Assembly (NCBI GenBank): GCA_015057425.1
Contig: SVEL01000015.1
Coordinates: forward strand, 1-64,000
Origin: Lachnospiraceae bacterium
Lineage (GTDB): Bacteria; Bacillota; Clostridia; Lachnospirales; Lachnospiraceae
DNA length: 64,000 bases
Reading direction: 5' to 3'
Part shown: one piece after another, positions 7,857 through 16,833 of the stretch
Position numbering within the stretch: the stretch's first letter is position 1
How the letters are laid out: the number at the start of each line of letters is the position of its first letter
Translations under genes and position numbers: made by a program
The notes under the pieces: model-generated
What the model was told of the DNA's origin: nothing
What the model saw: the letters and a program-made list of their open reading frames with translations, nothing else
Database searches by the model: none

Positions 7857-9215
7857 ATGAACAATATAAAAGTAGCACTTCACAATCTGGGATGCAAAGT
7901 AAATCAATATGAAACAGATGCCATGAGTCAGCTTTTGTCAGAGGTTGGTTACACTATCGTTCCTTTTGAAGAGGGTGCAGATGTTTATATAATAAATACA
8001 TGTACTGTCACAAATATGGCTGACAGAAAGTCCCGTCAGATGCTTCACAAAGCTAAGAAGATGAATCCGAAGGCACTTGTCATTGCAGTAGGATGCTATG
8101 TTCAGGCTGCAGGTGAAGAATTAAAAAAGGACAATGCCATAGATATAATAGTAGGAAATAATAAAAAAGGTGAAATCGTAAATATTCTTAACGAATATTT
8201 CGGTAATGATATTAAGACAGATGTGCTTATTGATATTAATGCACCTTGTGATTATGAAGACCTTACATTATTTTCCAAAAGTCGTGAACATACAAGAGTT
8301 TTTCTTAAGATTCAGGATGGATGTAACCAATTTTGTACATATTGCATAATTCCCTATGCAAGAGGCAGAATACGTAGTAAGAGCATTGACGTAGTAAGAA
8401 AAGAAACTGTTAAAATTGCATCTGAGGGAGTAAAAGAAATTGTTCTTACAGGTATACATTTAAGCTCATACGGAAAGAATTATAAGGAAAATAAAGTTGA
8501 GCAGGAAGATTATAATCTTGTTACTGCCATAAAAGATGTGGCAGCGATAGATGGAATTGAGAGAGTGAGACTTGGCTCATTGGAACCGGGGATAATTGAC
8601 GAAGAATTTTTAAATGAAGTAAAGAAAATCGATAAATTCTGTCCGCATTTTCATCTTTCACTTCAAAGCGGATGTGATTCAGTACTAAAGAGAATGAATC
8701 GAAAGTATGGGGCAGATGAGTATTTGGAAAAATGCAGACTGATAAGAGAAGTATTTCCTGATGCGGCAATTACAACGGATATTATAGTTGGTTTTCCGGG
8801 TGAAACAGATGAAGAATTTGAAACAACACTTGAATTTGCAAAAAAAGTTAATTTTGCTCAAATTCATGTATTTAAGTATTCGCCGAGAAAAGGAACTGTT
8901 GCAGCAAGGATGGAAGGACAGATAAGCGAACCTGTCAAAAGTTTAAGAAGCGACAGACTTATTGAAACAGGCGAAAAACTTAGAAAAGATTTTGTTGAAA
9001 GCTTTGTTGAAAGCAGTCAGGACGTGCTTTTTGAAGAAGTAGAAGAAATTAACGGCAAGACATATATATGCGGCTATACAAAAGAGTATGTAAGAGTAGC
9101 CGTTCCATGTGAAAAAAATAACGAAAAACTGTATGAAAACAGAATTGCAGCTGTTAAGATTACAAAAGTGTTAAATAATGAAAATTTACTTGCCGAAATC
9201 ATAAAAATGTATTAA
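7857..9215 (+). CDS. mtaB: tRNA (t6A37) methylthiotransferase
   Basis: A radical-SAM enzyme that converts t6A37 to ms2t6A37 in tRNAs reading ANN codons. The N-terminal UPF0004 domain begins LGCKVNQYETD, the MtaB signature, with further cysteines (NTCTV near 45, VGCY near 80) for the accessory cluster. The radical-SAM motif CNQFCTYC is near 155. A TRAM domain closes the 452-residue protein. The ATG at 7857 is preferred to that at 7851 because AGAAAGG sits eight bases before it. Confidence 0.92.
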   Translation: MNNIKVALHNLGCKVNQYETDAMSQLLSEVGYTIVPFEEGADVYIINTCTVTNMADRKSRQMLHKAKKMNPKALVIAVGCYVQAAGEELKKDNAIDIIVGNNKKGEIVNILNEYFGNDIKTDVLIDINAPCDYEDLTLFSKSREHTRVFLKIQDGCNQFCTYCIIPYARGRIRSKSIDVVRKETVKIASEGVKEIVLTGIHLSSYGKNYKENKVEQEDYNLVTAIKDVAAIDGIERVRLGSLEPGIIDEEFLNEVKKIDKFCPHFHLSLQSGCDSVLKRMNRKYGADEYLEKCRLIREVFPDAAITTDIIVGFPGETDEEFETTLEFAKKVNFAQIHVFKYSPRKGTVAARMEGQISEPVKSLRSDRLIETGEKLRKDFVESFVESSQDVLFEEVEEINGKTYICGYTKEYVRVAVPCEKNNEKLYENRIAAVKITKVLNNENLLAEIIKMY

Positions 9216-9261
9216 TATTACTATATGTAATTATTGCGTTAGTGAAGAAAGGCTTAGTAAA

Positions 9262-9522
9262 ATGGGAGATTTGAGTAGTACACAGTATTTTAAAGCAGTA
9301 CAGGAGCCGACATTACAGGTTGAAGATGTTCTTGAACAGGTTTATGCGGCACTTAAAGAGAAAGGATACAATCCGGTTAACCAGATTGTAGGTTACATTA
9401 TGTCCGGAGACCCTACTTATATAACAAGTCATAAGAATGCAAGAAGTCTCATTATGAAAGTAGAACGTGATGAGCTTATTGAAGAGGCTTTGACATATTA
9501 TATCAGTAATAAACTGAACTGA
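9262..9522 (+). CDS. ireB: IreB family regulatory phosphoprotein
   Basis: An 86-residue protein of the UPF0297/IreB family, recognised by YFKAVQEPTLQ, the GYNPVNQIVGY core and the SGDPTYITSH motif. In enterococci IreB is phosphorylated by the Ser/Thr kinase IreK (PrkC type) and affects cephalosporin resistance; whether it does so here is not shown. The order ireB-ruvX-DUF1292 is a widely conserved Firmicutes cluster. Confidence 0.92.
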   Translation: MGDLSSTQYFKAVQEPTLQVEDVLEQVYAALKEKGYNPVNQIVGYIMSGDPTYITSHKNARSLIMKVERDELIEEALTYYISNKLN

Positions 9523-9544
9523 TTGATGTAGTGCGGAGGAATCT

Positions 9545-9988
9545 ATGAGATTAATGGGCCTGGATTTTGGTTCAAAGACTGTAGGTGTCGCAGTATCGGA
9601 CGGACTTATGATTACTGCACAGGGTGTGGAGATTATTCGCCGTGAATCGGAGAATAAGTTGCGTAGGACACTTGCACGTATAGAAGAACTGGTAAAAGAG
9701 TATCAGGTGGATACTATTGTTTTGGGTTTTCCTAAAAATATGGATAATTCTATCGGTGACAGAGCCGAGAAGACTCTTGAATTTAAAGAAATGCTGGAGA
9801 GAAGAACAGGACTGCAGGTTGTTTTGTGGGATGAAAGACTGACTACCGTTGCAGCCCATAGAGCGATGTCTGAAGCAGGCATAAAGGGAACTGACAGGGA
9901 TAAGTATGTGGACAGTATTGCGGCTGTTTTTATTCTGCAGGGATATATGGACAGACTGGAATTTGAAAAGAATAATGAATCAAAGTGA
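9545..9988 (+). CDS. ruvX: RuvX/YqgF RNase H-fold nuclease
   Basis: A 147-residue RNase H-like protein annotated as a Holliday junction resolvase and also implicated in 16S rRNA 5' processing in some bacteria. The first catalytic aspartate lies in [16 protein letters not shown], followed by [16 protein letters not shown] and the WDERLTT motif near 98. An aspartate near the end ([12 protein letters not shown]) completes the site. Start and length are standard, with a GGAGGAATCT ribosome site. Confidence 0.92.
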   Translation: MRLMGLDFGSKTVGVAVSDGLMITAQGVEIIRRESENKLRRTLARIEELVKEYQVDTIVLGFPKNMDNSIGDRAEKTLEFKEMLERRTGLQVVLWDERLTTVAAHRAMSEAGIKGTDRDKYVDSIAAVFILQGYMDRLEFEKNNESK

Positions 9989-10003
9989 TTCGTGGAGGTA
10001 TAT

Positions 10004-10270
10004 ATGAGTGATAAATTATCATTTACAATTTCAGAAACAGGAGATAGTGTGGATTTTTACATTATAGAAGAAACAAGAGTAAATAATTGTAATTATATCC
10101 TTGTTACTGAGTCAGATGATGAAAATGAAGATGCTGATGCATATATTTTAAAGGATGTATCAGAACCGGAATCTGAAGATGCATTATATGAAATCGTGGA
10201 AGACGAAACAGAGCTTGCGGCTGTTTCTAAGATATTCGGAGAATTGTTGGAAGATATTGACATCGAGTAG
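10004..10270 (+). CDS. DUF1292 protein (YrzB-like)
   Basis: An acidic 88-residue protein of the DUF1292 family, with a central YIIEETRVNNCNYILVTE strand pattern and an acidic helical end. Family members regularly follow ruvX, but their function is unknown. The reading frame is open from 9992, but the ATG at 10004 is preceded by GGAGGT at the correct distance. A terminator follows the stop. Confidence 0.85.
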   Translation: MSDKLSFTISETGDSVDFYIIEETRVNNCNYILVTESDDENEDADAYILKDVSEPESEDALYEIVEDETELAAVSKIFGELLEDIDIE

Positions 10271-10295
10271 CGGATGTCTGTAGTGAAAATATAAT

Positions 10296-10324
10296 TAAGC
10301 ATACTGGGAGGGTATGCTTATTTT
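10296..10324 (+). terminator. Terminator after the DUF1292 gene
   Basis: TAAGCATAC (10296-10304) pairs with GTATGCTTA (10312-10320) around a seven-base loop and runs into TTTT. It closes the ireB-ruvX-DUF1292 unit before rnj. Confidence 0.8.
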
Positions 10325-10363
10325 AAGTGTTTATTTACATAATATAAAAAGGAGGTAAAACAT

Positions 10364-12040
10364 TTGAAACAGAAAGAATTAGAATCAGTAAGTAAAGTTA
10401 AGATTATACCGCTGGGTGGTCTTGAACAGATTGGTATGAACATTACGCTGATTGAGTATGAAGACAGTATCGTTGTTGTGGATTGCGGTCTTGCATTTCC
10501 TGATGATGAAATGCTTGGAGTTGACCTTGTAATTCCTGATATAACATATTTGAAAGAAAATGCCGACAAGGTAAAGGGGTATGTAATTACTCACGGACAT
10601 GAAGACCACATCGGTGCGATTCCATATGTTCTTAAAGAGGTTAATGCGCCTATTTACGGAACAAAGCTTACATTGGGTATTATTGATTCCAAGCTTAAAG
10701 AGCAGGAAATGGTTAAGGATGTAAAAAAGAAGATGGTTAAGTACGGTCAGACAGTTACCCTTGGCTGTATGAAGGTTGAGTTTATTAAAGTTAACCATAG
10801 TATTTCTGATGCCTGCGGACTTGCAATATATACGCCGGCCGGTATTATAGTACACACAGGTGACTTTAAGATTGATTATACACCTGTATTTGGTGATCCG
10901 ACAGATTTAGCGAGACTTGGTGAACTTGGTAAAAAAGGTGTTCTTGCACTTATGTCAGATAGTACCAATGCATTAAGACAGGGATTTACTATGTCTGAAA
11001 GAACAGTAGGCAGAACTTTCGACCATGTATTTGCGGAAAATCCTAACAGCAGAATTATAATAGCTACATTTGCATCAAATGTAGACCGAGTTCAGCAGAT
11101 TATTAACTCGGCTGACAAGTATAACAGAAAAGTTATCGTTGAAGGTCGCAGTATGGTCAATATTATCAATACTGCAGGTGAACTGGGATATCTCAATATT
11201 CCGGAAAATACACTTATAGATATTGAACTTATGAAAAATTATCCTGATGAGCAGTTGGTACTTATTACAACAGGTAGTCAGGGAGAATCAATGGCTGCCT
11301 TATCCAGAATGGCCGCTTCGATTCACAAGAAGGTTACAATTAAGCCGGGTGATACGGTTATCTTTAGTTCAACACCTATTCCGGGTAATGAAAAAGCAGT
11401 TGCCAAGGTTATTAATGAACTTTCTATGAAAGGTGCCAATGTTATTTTCCAGGATACTCACGTTTCAGGACATGCGTGCCAGGAAGAAATCAAGCTTATA
11501 TATTCACTTGTTAAGCCAACGTATGCAATACCTGTTCATGGCGAGTACAGACACAGAAAGGCCAATGCTGAACTTGCAGAATCACTTGGTGTTGACAAGG
11601 ATAATATCTTTATCTTATCTTCGGGTGATGTATTAAGTCTTGATGCTGAAAGCGGCTGCGTAACAGACAGTGTACCGGCAGGAACAGTTATGGTTGACGG
11701 ACTTGGTGTAGGTGATGTAGGTAATATTGTATTAAGAGATAGACAAAACCTTGCTGAAAATGGTATTATAGTTGTTGCGATGACATTTGAAAAATATACA
11801 AACCAGCTCCTTTCAGGACCGGATATTGTTTCAAGAGGTTTTGTATATGTCAGGGAAGCTGAAAATCTTCTTGAGGAAGCACACCAATTGGTTACGGAAG
11901 CAGTTGTTGATTGTGTTGAGAAGAATATTTCAGACTGGGGTCGCATTAAGATGATAGTGAGAGATACTCTTAGTGATTATCTTTGGAAGAAGATAAAGAG
12001 AAGTCCGATGATACTTCCGATTATTATGGAGGTTGAATAA
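10364..12040 (+). CDS. rnj: Ribonuclease J
   Basis: A beta-CASP metallo-beta-lactamase nuclease with 5'-3' exonuclease and endonuclease activity, acting in mRNA decay and rRNA maturation. The Zn-binding HGHEDHIG is near residue 77. Further ligands lie in VNHSISDA and HTGDFKID, and the late HVSGHA near 370 belongs to the beta-CASP part. The protein has 558 residues, the family length. The start is a TTG at 10364 eight bases after an AAAAAGGAGGTAAAA ribosome site. The second half carries the dimerisation and C-terminal domains. Confidence 0.93.
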   Translation: MKQKELESVSKVKIIPLGGLEQIGMNITLIEYEDSIVVVDCGLAFPDDEMLGVDLVIPDITYLKENADKVKGYVITHGHEDHIGAIPYVLKEVNAPIYGTKLTLGIIDSKLKEQEMVKDVKKKMVKYGQTVTLGCMKVEFIKVNHSISDACGLAIYTPAGIIVHTGDFKIDYTPVFGDPTDLARLGELGKKGVLALMSDSTNALRQGFTMSERTVGRTFDHVFAENPNSRIIIATFASNVDRVQQIINSADKYNRKVIVEGRSMVNIINTAGELGYLNIPENTLIDIELMKNYPDEQLVLITTGSQGESMAALSRMAASIHKKVTIKPGDTVIFSSTPIPGNEKAVAKVINELSMKGANVIFQDTHVSGHACQEEIKLIYSLVKPTYAIPVHGEYRHRKANAELAESLGVDKDNIFILSSGDVLSLDAESGCVTDSVPAGTVMVDGLGVGDVGNIVLRDRQNLAENGIIVVAMTFEKYTNQLLSGPDIVSRGFVYVREAENLLEEAHQLVTEAVVDCVEKNISDWGRIKMIVRDTLSDYLWKKIKRSPMILPIIMEVE

Positions 12041-12063
12041 TCCGGACGGAATGGAAGATTAGT

Positions 12064-12780
12064 ATGAACAGTAGAGAGACAAACGGCAGAGATAATGAAC
12101 TCGATGCTTTGATTGATGACATAATTGAAGATGATGCAGAATATGGTGTGAACGATCAGTATGATGACACGGAATACGATGATGCGGAATACGATGATGC
12201 AGAATACGAAGAGTATGAACAGGACGCTGCTACAGAGTACGATGAATATGAAGAAGATTATGGACAGGAAGAGTATGATGAATCAGAAGAGCCTGTGTTT
12301 ACGTCGGTTGAGAAAGAAAAAACTCAGCCTGCAAGAAATATGTCCGCTCCAAAGAAAGCCGTAAGTAAAAAACGAAGAGTTGATAGCAGAAAAAGAGCAA
12401 AGCGAAGTAGGACACTCCGCAATTTGGCAATGGAGGTTCTTGGTTTTGTTATAAGAATGTGCTTATATGCTGCAATTATTTATTTTGTATATTCTATATG
12501 TTCAGATGCTTATACTTTCGGGACAAAGCTTTTTACTGAAAGTGGTGTGGCAGAAGAAGATTCAGTAGAAGATGTTGAGGTTGTGGTAACTATACCTGCC
12601 GGAGCATCAAGAAGTGAAGTTGCTGCAATACTAAAGGACAATGGACTTATTGAAGATGAGAAGTTGTTCCTTATTCAGTCATATTTGTATGAAGGGAAGT
12701 TTTATTCGGGAACATATACTTTAAGAACGTCATATGAACCTGAAGTTATTGTTGATATATTATCAGGAATAGAATATTAA
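12064..12780 (+). CDS. Membrane-anchored MltG/YceG-like short protein
   Basis: A 238-residue protein. The cytoplasmic part (about 1-95) is very acidic with tandem EYDDAEYDDAEY repeats, then a strongly basic stretch (about 98-118) precedes one transmembrane helix (about 122-147). The outside C-terminus (about 170-236) has the VTIPAGASRSEVAAILKDNG and YSGTYTL patterns of the N-terminal LysM-like part of MltG endolytic transglycosylases. The catalytic glutamate domain of MltG is absent. It may bind glycan or act as a regulator or adapter. It sits between rnj and trmR. A second protein of this design closes the flagellar locus at 56184. Confidence 0.65.
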   Translation: MNSRETNGRDNELDALIDDIIEDDAEYGVNDQYDDTEYDDAEYDDAEYEEYEQDAATEYDEYEEDYGQEEYDESEEPVFTSVEKEKTQPARNMSAPKKAVSKKRRVDSRKRAKRSRTLRNLAMEVLGFVIRMCLYAAIIYFVYSICSDAYTFGTKLFTESGVAEEDSVEDVEVVVTIPAGASRSEVAAILKDNGLIEDEKLFLIQSYLYEGKFYSGTYTLRTSYEPEVIVDILSGIEY

Positions 12781-12790
12781 CGGAGGCCAA

Positions 12791-13432
12791 ATGATAACAG
12801 ATGAAAGAATAGTCTCCTATATACATTCTTTAGAAAGAGCAAATTCTGATATTCTTACAGAAATAGAAGAATTTGCTCATAATAATGATGTGCCGATTAT
12901 CCGAAAAGAAATGGAAAGTTTTCTAAGGGTTTTACTTGAAGTAAAGAAGCCTGTGAGAATTCTTGAGCTGGGAACAGCTGTTGGATATTCGGCAATTTTA
13001 ATGAGTGAATGTATTGGTGACGGTGCAATTATCGATACAATTGAAAATTACGAAAAGCGGATAATTATAGCAAGAGATAATATTGCCAGAGCCGGAAAAA
13101 ACCATGTGATTAATCTTATAGAAGGTGATGCGTTGGAAGTTATCGGCAAAATGGAAGAAAAGTACGACTTTATATTTATGGATGCAGCTAAGGCGCAGTA
13201 TATTAATTATTTGCCGCATATCGTCAGATTGATGAATAAAGGGGCCGTTCTTGTTACAGATAATGTATTGCAGGAAGGTGACATAATTCAGTCAAGATAT
13301 ATAGTGGAAAGACGCGATAGAACTATTCACAGCAGAGTCCGTGAATTTATATATGAAGTCAAAAATCATAGTCAGCTTGAAACAAGTATAATTCCCATAG
13401 GTGACGGGATTACTATGAGTGTACGTATATAA
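12791..13432 (+). CDS. trmR: tRNA 5-hydroxyuridine methyltransferase (TrmR/YrrM type)
   Basis: A 213-residue class I SAM methyltransferase of the O-methyltransferase 3 family. The SAM loop ILELGTAVGYSAI is near residue 56, and the metal/catalytic-site MDAAKAQY near 134 is typical. In Bacillus subtilis TrmR methylates ho5U34 of tRNA to mo5U, and its gene precedes the U32-peptidase-like genes that make ho5U. The same order here (trhP starts 33 bases downstream) supports this role over generic catechol or caffeoyl-CoA methylation. Confidence 0.87.
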   Translation: MITDERIVSYIHSLERANSDILTEIEEFAHNNDVPIIRKEMESFLRVLLEVKKPVRILELGTAVGYSAILMSECIGDGAIIDTIENYEKRIIIARDNIARAGKNHVINLIEGDALEVIGKMEEKYDFIFMDAAKAQYINYLPHIVRLMNKGAVLVTDNVLQEGDIIQSRYIVERRDRTIHSRVREFIYEVKNHSQLETSIIPIGDGITMSVRI

Positions 13433-13464
13433 TTGCCTGTTTTGGCATTTGGAATGGAGAAAAG

Positions 13465-14691
13465 ATGAAGAGAAAGACAGAATTATTAATACCTGCAAGT
13501 TGTTTGGAAGTTTTAAAAGTGGCTGTATTATATGGTGCAGATGCTGTATATATCGGTGGTGAAGTTTTTGGACTCAGGGCAGGTGCAAAAAACTTTTCAA
13601 AGGAAGATATGCGCGAAGGAATTGAATTTGCACATAAGTATGGTAAGAAGGTTTATGTTACGGCCAATATCCTTGCTCATAATGCCGACCTTAACGGTGT
13701 CAAAGAATATTTTGAAGAACTTAAAGAGATTAAACCGGATGCACTTATAATTGCTGATCCGGCTATATTTACAATTGCTAAGGAAGTTTTGCCTGAAATG
13801 GAACTTCATATTAGTACACAGGCAAATAACACCAATTACGGAACATTTAATTTCTGGTATGGCTTAGGCGCCAAAAGAGTAGTTACGGCAAGAGAATTGT
13901 CTCTTGACGAAATTAAAGAGATACGGGCAAATATCCCTGATGATATGGAAATAGAATCTTTTATTCATGGGGCTATGTGTATATCTTATTCAGGAAGATG
14001 TCTGCTTTCAAGTTTTCTCGCAGGAAGAGACGCAAATCAGGGAGCGTGTACTCATCCTTGCAGATGGAAATATGCTCTTGTAGAAGAAACGAGACCCGGC
14101 GAATATATGCCTGTGTTTGAAAATGAACGTGGAACATATATTTTTAATTCAAAGGACTTGTGTATGATAGAACATATTCCTGATTTAGTGGATGCAGGAA
14201 TTGACAGCTTTAAGATTGAGGGAAGAATGAAGACGGCATTGTATGTTGCCACTGTTGCAAGAACATACAGAATGGCAATAGACGATTACGAAAAAGACCC
14301 TGAACTTTACAGAAGCAGAATTCCCTATTACAAGGAAGAGATAGCTAAGTGTACTTACAGACAGTATACAACCGGCTTTTTCTATGGAAAACCGGATAAA
14401 AATACTCAGATATATGAAAGTAATACTTACATCAAGGAGTACACATATCTGGGAATAGCAGGAGAACCGGATGAAGACGGCAGAATCAGCCTTGAACAGA
14501 GAAATAAGTTTTCTGTTGGAGAAACTGTAGAGATTATGAAACCTGACGGAAGAAATATAAGTGCGGTTGTTGAAGAGATAAGAGACGAAGAAGGCCGGAT
14601 GCAGGAAAGTGCACCACATCCTAAACAGAAAATTTTCGTGAAATTGTCTCAACAGGCTGATATAAATGACATTATCAGACGTGCGGAATAA
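13465..14691 (+). CDS. trhP: U32-family tRNA hydroxylation protein
   Basis: A 408-residue protein of the peptidase U32 family. Signatures are the N-terminal ELLIPASCLEVLK, a central SFIHGAMCISYSGRCLLS, and the cysteine set GACTHPCRW, which with another cysteine coordinates an iron-sulfur cluster in the family. The following SFKIEGRMKT is also conserved. TrhP proteins make 5-hydroxyuridine at position 34 from prephenate-derived chemistry, the substrate of TrmR encoded just upstream. Earlier annotations call it a collagenase or protease; the context argues for tRNA modification. Confidence 0.88.
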   Translation: MKRKTELLIPASCLEVLKVAVLYGADAVYIGGEVFGLRAGAKNFSKEDMREGIEFAHKYGKKVYVTANILAHNADLNGVKEYFEELKEIKPDALIIADPAIFTIAKEVLPEMELHISTQANNTNYGTFNFWYGLGAKRVVTARELSLDEIKEIRANIPDDMEIESFIHGAMCISYSGRCLLSSFLAGRDANQGACTHPCRWKYALVEETRPGEYMPVFENERGTYIFNSKDLCMIEHIPDLVDAGIDSFKIEGRMKTALYVATVARTYRMAIDDYEKDPELYRSRIPYYKEEIAKCTYRQYTTGFFYGKPDKNTQIYESNTYIKEYTYLGIAGEPDEDGRISLEQRNKFSVGETVEIMKPDGRNISAVVEEIRDEEGRMQESAPHPKQKIFVKLSQQADINDIIRRAE

Positions 14692-14767
14692 AAAGATATT
14701 TTAGTGGAAAGGCACTTTGCGGCTATAAGATACATAATATGTATTAAATACGCTTCGGGGTGCTTTT

Positions 14768-15394
14768 TTGGAAACATATAAAAATCCGCTGACACCAGAT
14801 GAAGAAAAAGAGCTTTTGACAAGAATGGAACAAAAGGATCCGGAAGCCAGGCGGTTGTTGATAGAACACAATTTAAGGCTGGTTGCCCATATCGTAAAGA
14901 AATATTGTCAGTCTGATAAAGATATAGATGAACTTATTTCAATAGGCACAATAGGACTTATAAAGGCCATTAATACGTTTAAGACAGATAAGGGTAGCAG
15001 AATAGCAACATATGCAAGTAAATGTATAGAAAATGAAATTCTGATGTTTTTGCGAAGTGAAAAGAAACGCTCTCATGAAATCAGCCTTAATGAACCGATT
15101 GGGACGGATAAGGAAGGCAACGTTATCAGTCTGATAGATATTATTGAAGGTTCTAATGAGGATTATGCGTCAAAGTGGGACCTTGACAGAAATGTAAAAT
15201 GGATTTATGAAAATATAAATGATGTATTGTCTCCGAGAGAATTGTATATAATTAAGAAAAGATATGGTCTCTACGGAACGGAAGAGATTCCTCAAAGGAT
15301 TCTTGCCAAAGAGCTTAATATATCAAGAAGCTATGTAAGCCGTATAGAAAAGAAGGCGTTGCAAAAGCTTAAAACAGCAATAGAGAAACAATAG
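14768..15394 (+). CDS. sigK: Sporulation sigma factor K-like, without pro-sequence
   Basis: A 208-residue sigma-70 factor that should direct late mother-cell sporulation genes. Region 2 carries LIEHNLRLVAHIVKKY and DELISIGTIGLIKAINTF (about 35-70) and TYASKCIENEILMFLR; EISLNEPIGTDKEGN matches SigK/SigE. Region 4 ends with the helix-turn-helix AKELNISRSYVSRIEKKAL. The TTG at 14768 is the only plausible start, since an in-frame stop lies 33 bases upstream and GGGG precedes it by seven bases. The mature-type N-terminus (METYKNPLTPDEEK) therefore begins at once, with no 20-residue hydrophobic pro-peptide. It may be active without SpoIVFB-type processing. Confidence 0.85.
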   Translation: METYKNPLTPDEEKELLTRMEQKDPEARRLLIEHNLRLVAHIVKKYCQSDKDIDELISIGTIGLIKAINTFKTDKGSRIATYASKCIENEILMFLRSEKKRSHEISLNEPIGTDKEGNVISLIDIIEGSNEDYASKWDLDRNVKWIYENINDVLSPRELYIIKKRYGLYGTEEIPQRILAKELNISRSYVSRIEKKALQKLKTAIEKQ

Positions 15395-15399
15395 AAATA

Positions 15400-15429
15400 T
15401 TGACAAAAAACTATGTTATAATGTATATT
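15400..15429 (+). promoter_or_regulatory. Promoter of the J-domain gene
   Basis: TTGACA (15400-15405) with TATATT (15424-15429) at 18-base spacing lies directly after the sigK stop and before the J-domain protein. A nearer TATAAT at 15417 would leave only 11 bases and is less likely. Confidence 0.5.
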
Positions 15430-15461
15430 CATTATAATATATCAGATAGGAATGGTGGCTT

Positions 15462-16025
15462 ATGAAAAGTCAGGTTAATTTTGTTTATGACTTTGAAAAT
15501 GATCCGGTTGATGAAGTGAAACATTGGCTTTTTCTCGAAAGTGTCAGAATCGAACAGGACCGACAGGAACTGGATGAACAAATAAAGAAACTTCAGCAGG
15601 AAAAGGAAGAGTTTGAAAAGTATCAGGAAAAACAAAAGGAATTAATTAAAGAAAAGATAAGAAAGATAGATAGAGAAAAAGAATTGTTCGATAAGCAGTG
15701 GAAAGTTATCGAGAAGGAACTTAAAAGAATTGCAAAGGACAATGAACGTATAGCTAACGAGAAAGAGTATCTCGAAAGGGAAAAACGCAATTTCAGAAAG
15801 TCTTTTAAGGATCATGGTTCCAATAGTGGGCATAAGTCTGCTGTAACAGCAACTGTGGGAGACGCAGAAGGTTTCTTTGTGGGAACTACAGGCCTTGTCA
15901 GCGTACGTAAACGATACAAGGAATTGATGAAAATCTATCATCCGGACAATGTCAATGGAGAAAGTCCGATACTTGTCAGGATAAATAAAGAGTATGAAGA
16001 ATTGGTAAAGAGATATAAAGGATAA
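15462..16025 (+). CDS. Coiled-coil protein with C-terminal J domain
   Basis: A 187-residue protein without signal peptide. Residues about 25-118 form one long, highly charged Glu/Lys/Gln coiled coil. The C-terminus (about 138-187) has a J-domain core, RKRYKELMKIYHPDNVNGES, with the HPD tripeptide that stimulates DnaK ATPase. It lacks the Gly/Phe and zinc-finger regions of DnaJ, so it is a specialised DnaK co-chaperone whose coiled coil probably selects the client. The role is unknown. tcdA begins three bases after its stop. Confidence 0.75.
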   Translation: MKSQVNFVYDFENDPVDEVKHWLFLESVRIEQDRQELDEQIKKLQQEKEEFEKYQEKQKELIKEKIRKIDREKELFDKQWKVIEKELKRIAKDNERIANEKEYLEREKRNFRKSFKDHGSNSGHKSAVTATVGDAEGFFVGTTGLVSVRKRYKELMKIYHPDNVNGESPILVRINKEYEELVKRYKG

Positions 16026-16028
16026 ACT

Positions 16029-16739
16029 ATGGATAAGAGATTTTTCAGAAATGAGATAATATTAGGAGCAGATAAAGTGGCTAATCTTCGTCATGTAAGA
16101 GTAGCCATTTTTGGCGTCGGTGGAGTAGGAGGATATGCTGCTGAGGCTATTGCCAGAGCCGGTGTAGGTAATATAGTCCTTATAGATAAGGATGAGGTTG
16201 ATGTGACTAATATTAACAGACAGATAATTGCCCTTAGTGAAACTGTCGGCAGACCTAAAGTTGATGTTTTAAAAGAAAGAATAGAATCTATTAATCCGGA
16301 AGCAAATGTTGACGCCGTAAAGTGTTTCTATCTGCCTGATACGGCAGATATGTTTGATTTTTCTATATATGATTATGTACTTGACTGCGTGGATACCGTA
16401 ACAGCTAAGATAAGTATTATAGAAAAAGCAAAGGAAGCAGGAGTTCCTGTTATAAGCGCAATGGGAGCAGGTAATAAGCTTTATCCTGAAATGTTTGAAG
16501 TTGCAGATATATATAAGACGTCTGTATGTCCTCTTGCAAAGGTGATGAGAAAAGAACTTAAAAAGAGAGGAATAGATAGTCTTAAAGTTGTATATTCAAA
16601 GGAAGAAAGAGTAGTTCCGGAGATTCCCGAAGGGTATGATACAGAAGAAAAACTTATAGGAAGTGTGTCCTTTGTGCCGGGAGTAATGGGACTTATTATG
16701 GCAGGACAGGTTATAAGGGATTTATGTTCAATTTCATAA
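16029..16739 (+). CDS. tcdA: tRNA threonylcarbamoyladenosine dehydratase
   Basis: A 236-residue E1-like ThiF-fold enzyme that cyclises t6A37 of tRNA to ct6A using ATP. The nucleotide-binding loop VAIFGVGGVGGYAAEAIARAG is near residue 25. The LIDKDEVDVTNINRQ motif is near 52 and a TSVCPLAKVMR segment near 160. Together with mtaB and trhP/trmR this adds to the anticodon-loop modification genes in this stretch. Confidence 0.9.
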   Translation: MDKRFFRNEIILGADKVANLRHVRVAIFGVGGVGGYAAEAIARAGVGNIVLIDKDEVDVTNINRQIIALSETVGRPKVDVLKERIESINPEANVDAVKCFYLPDTADMFDFSIYDYVLDCVDTVTAKISIIEKAKEAGVPVISAMGAGNKLYPEMFEVADIYKTSVCPLAKVMRKELKKRGIDSLKVVYSKEERVVPEIPEGYDTEEKLIGSVSFVPGVMGLIMAGQVIRDLCSIS

Positions 16740-16750
16740 AAATAATTACG

Positions 16751-16785
16751 CCACATATTGAAAATATAAACAATATGTGGTATTA
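16751..16785 (+). terminator. Hairpin terminator after tcdA
   Basis: CCACATATTG (16751-16760) pairs with CAATATGTGG (16771-16780) and leads into TATTATTAT. The T-run is interrupted, so termination may be partial. Confidence 0.55.
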
Positions 16786-16833
16786 TTATGCTTATGTATA
16801 AGTCAGTCTCATGGGGATACGGGACGGAGGAAT

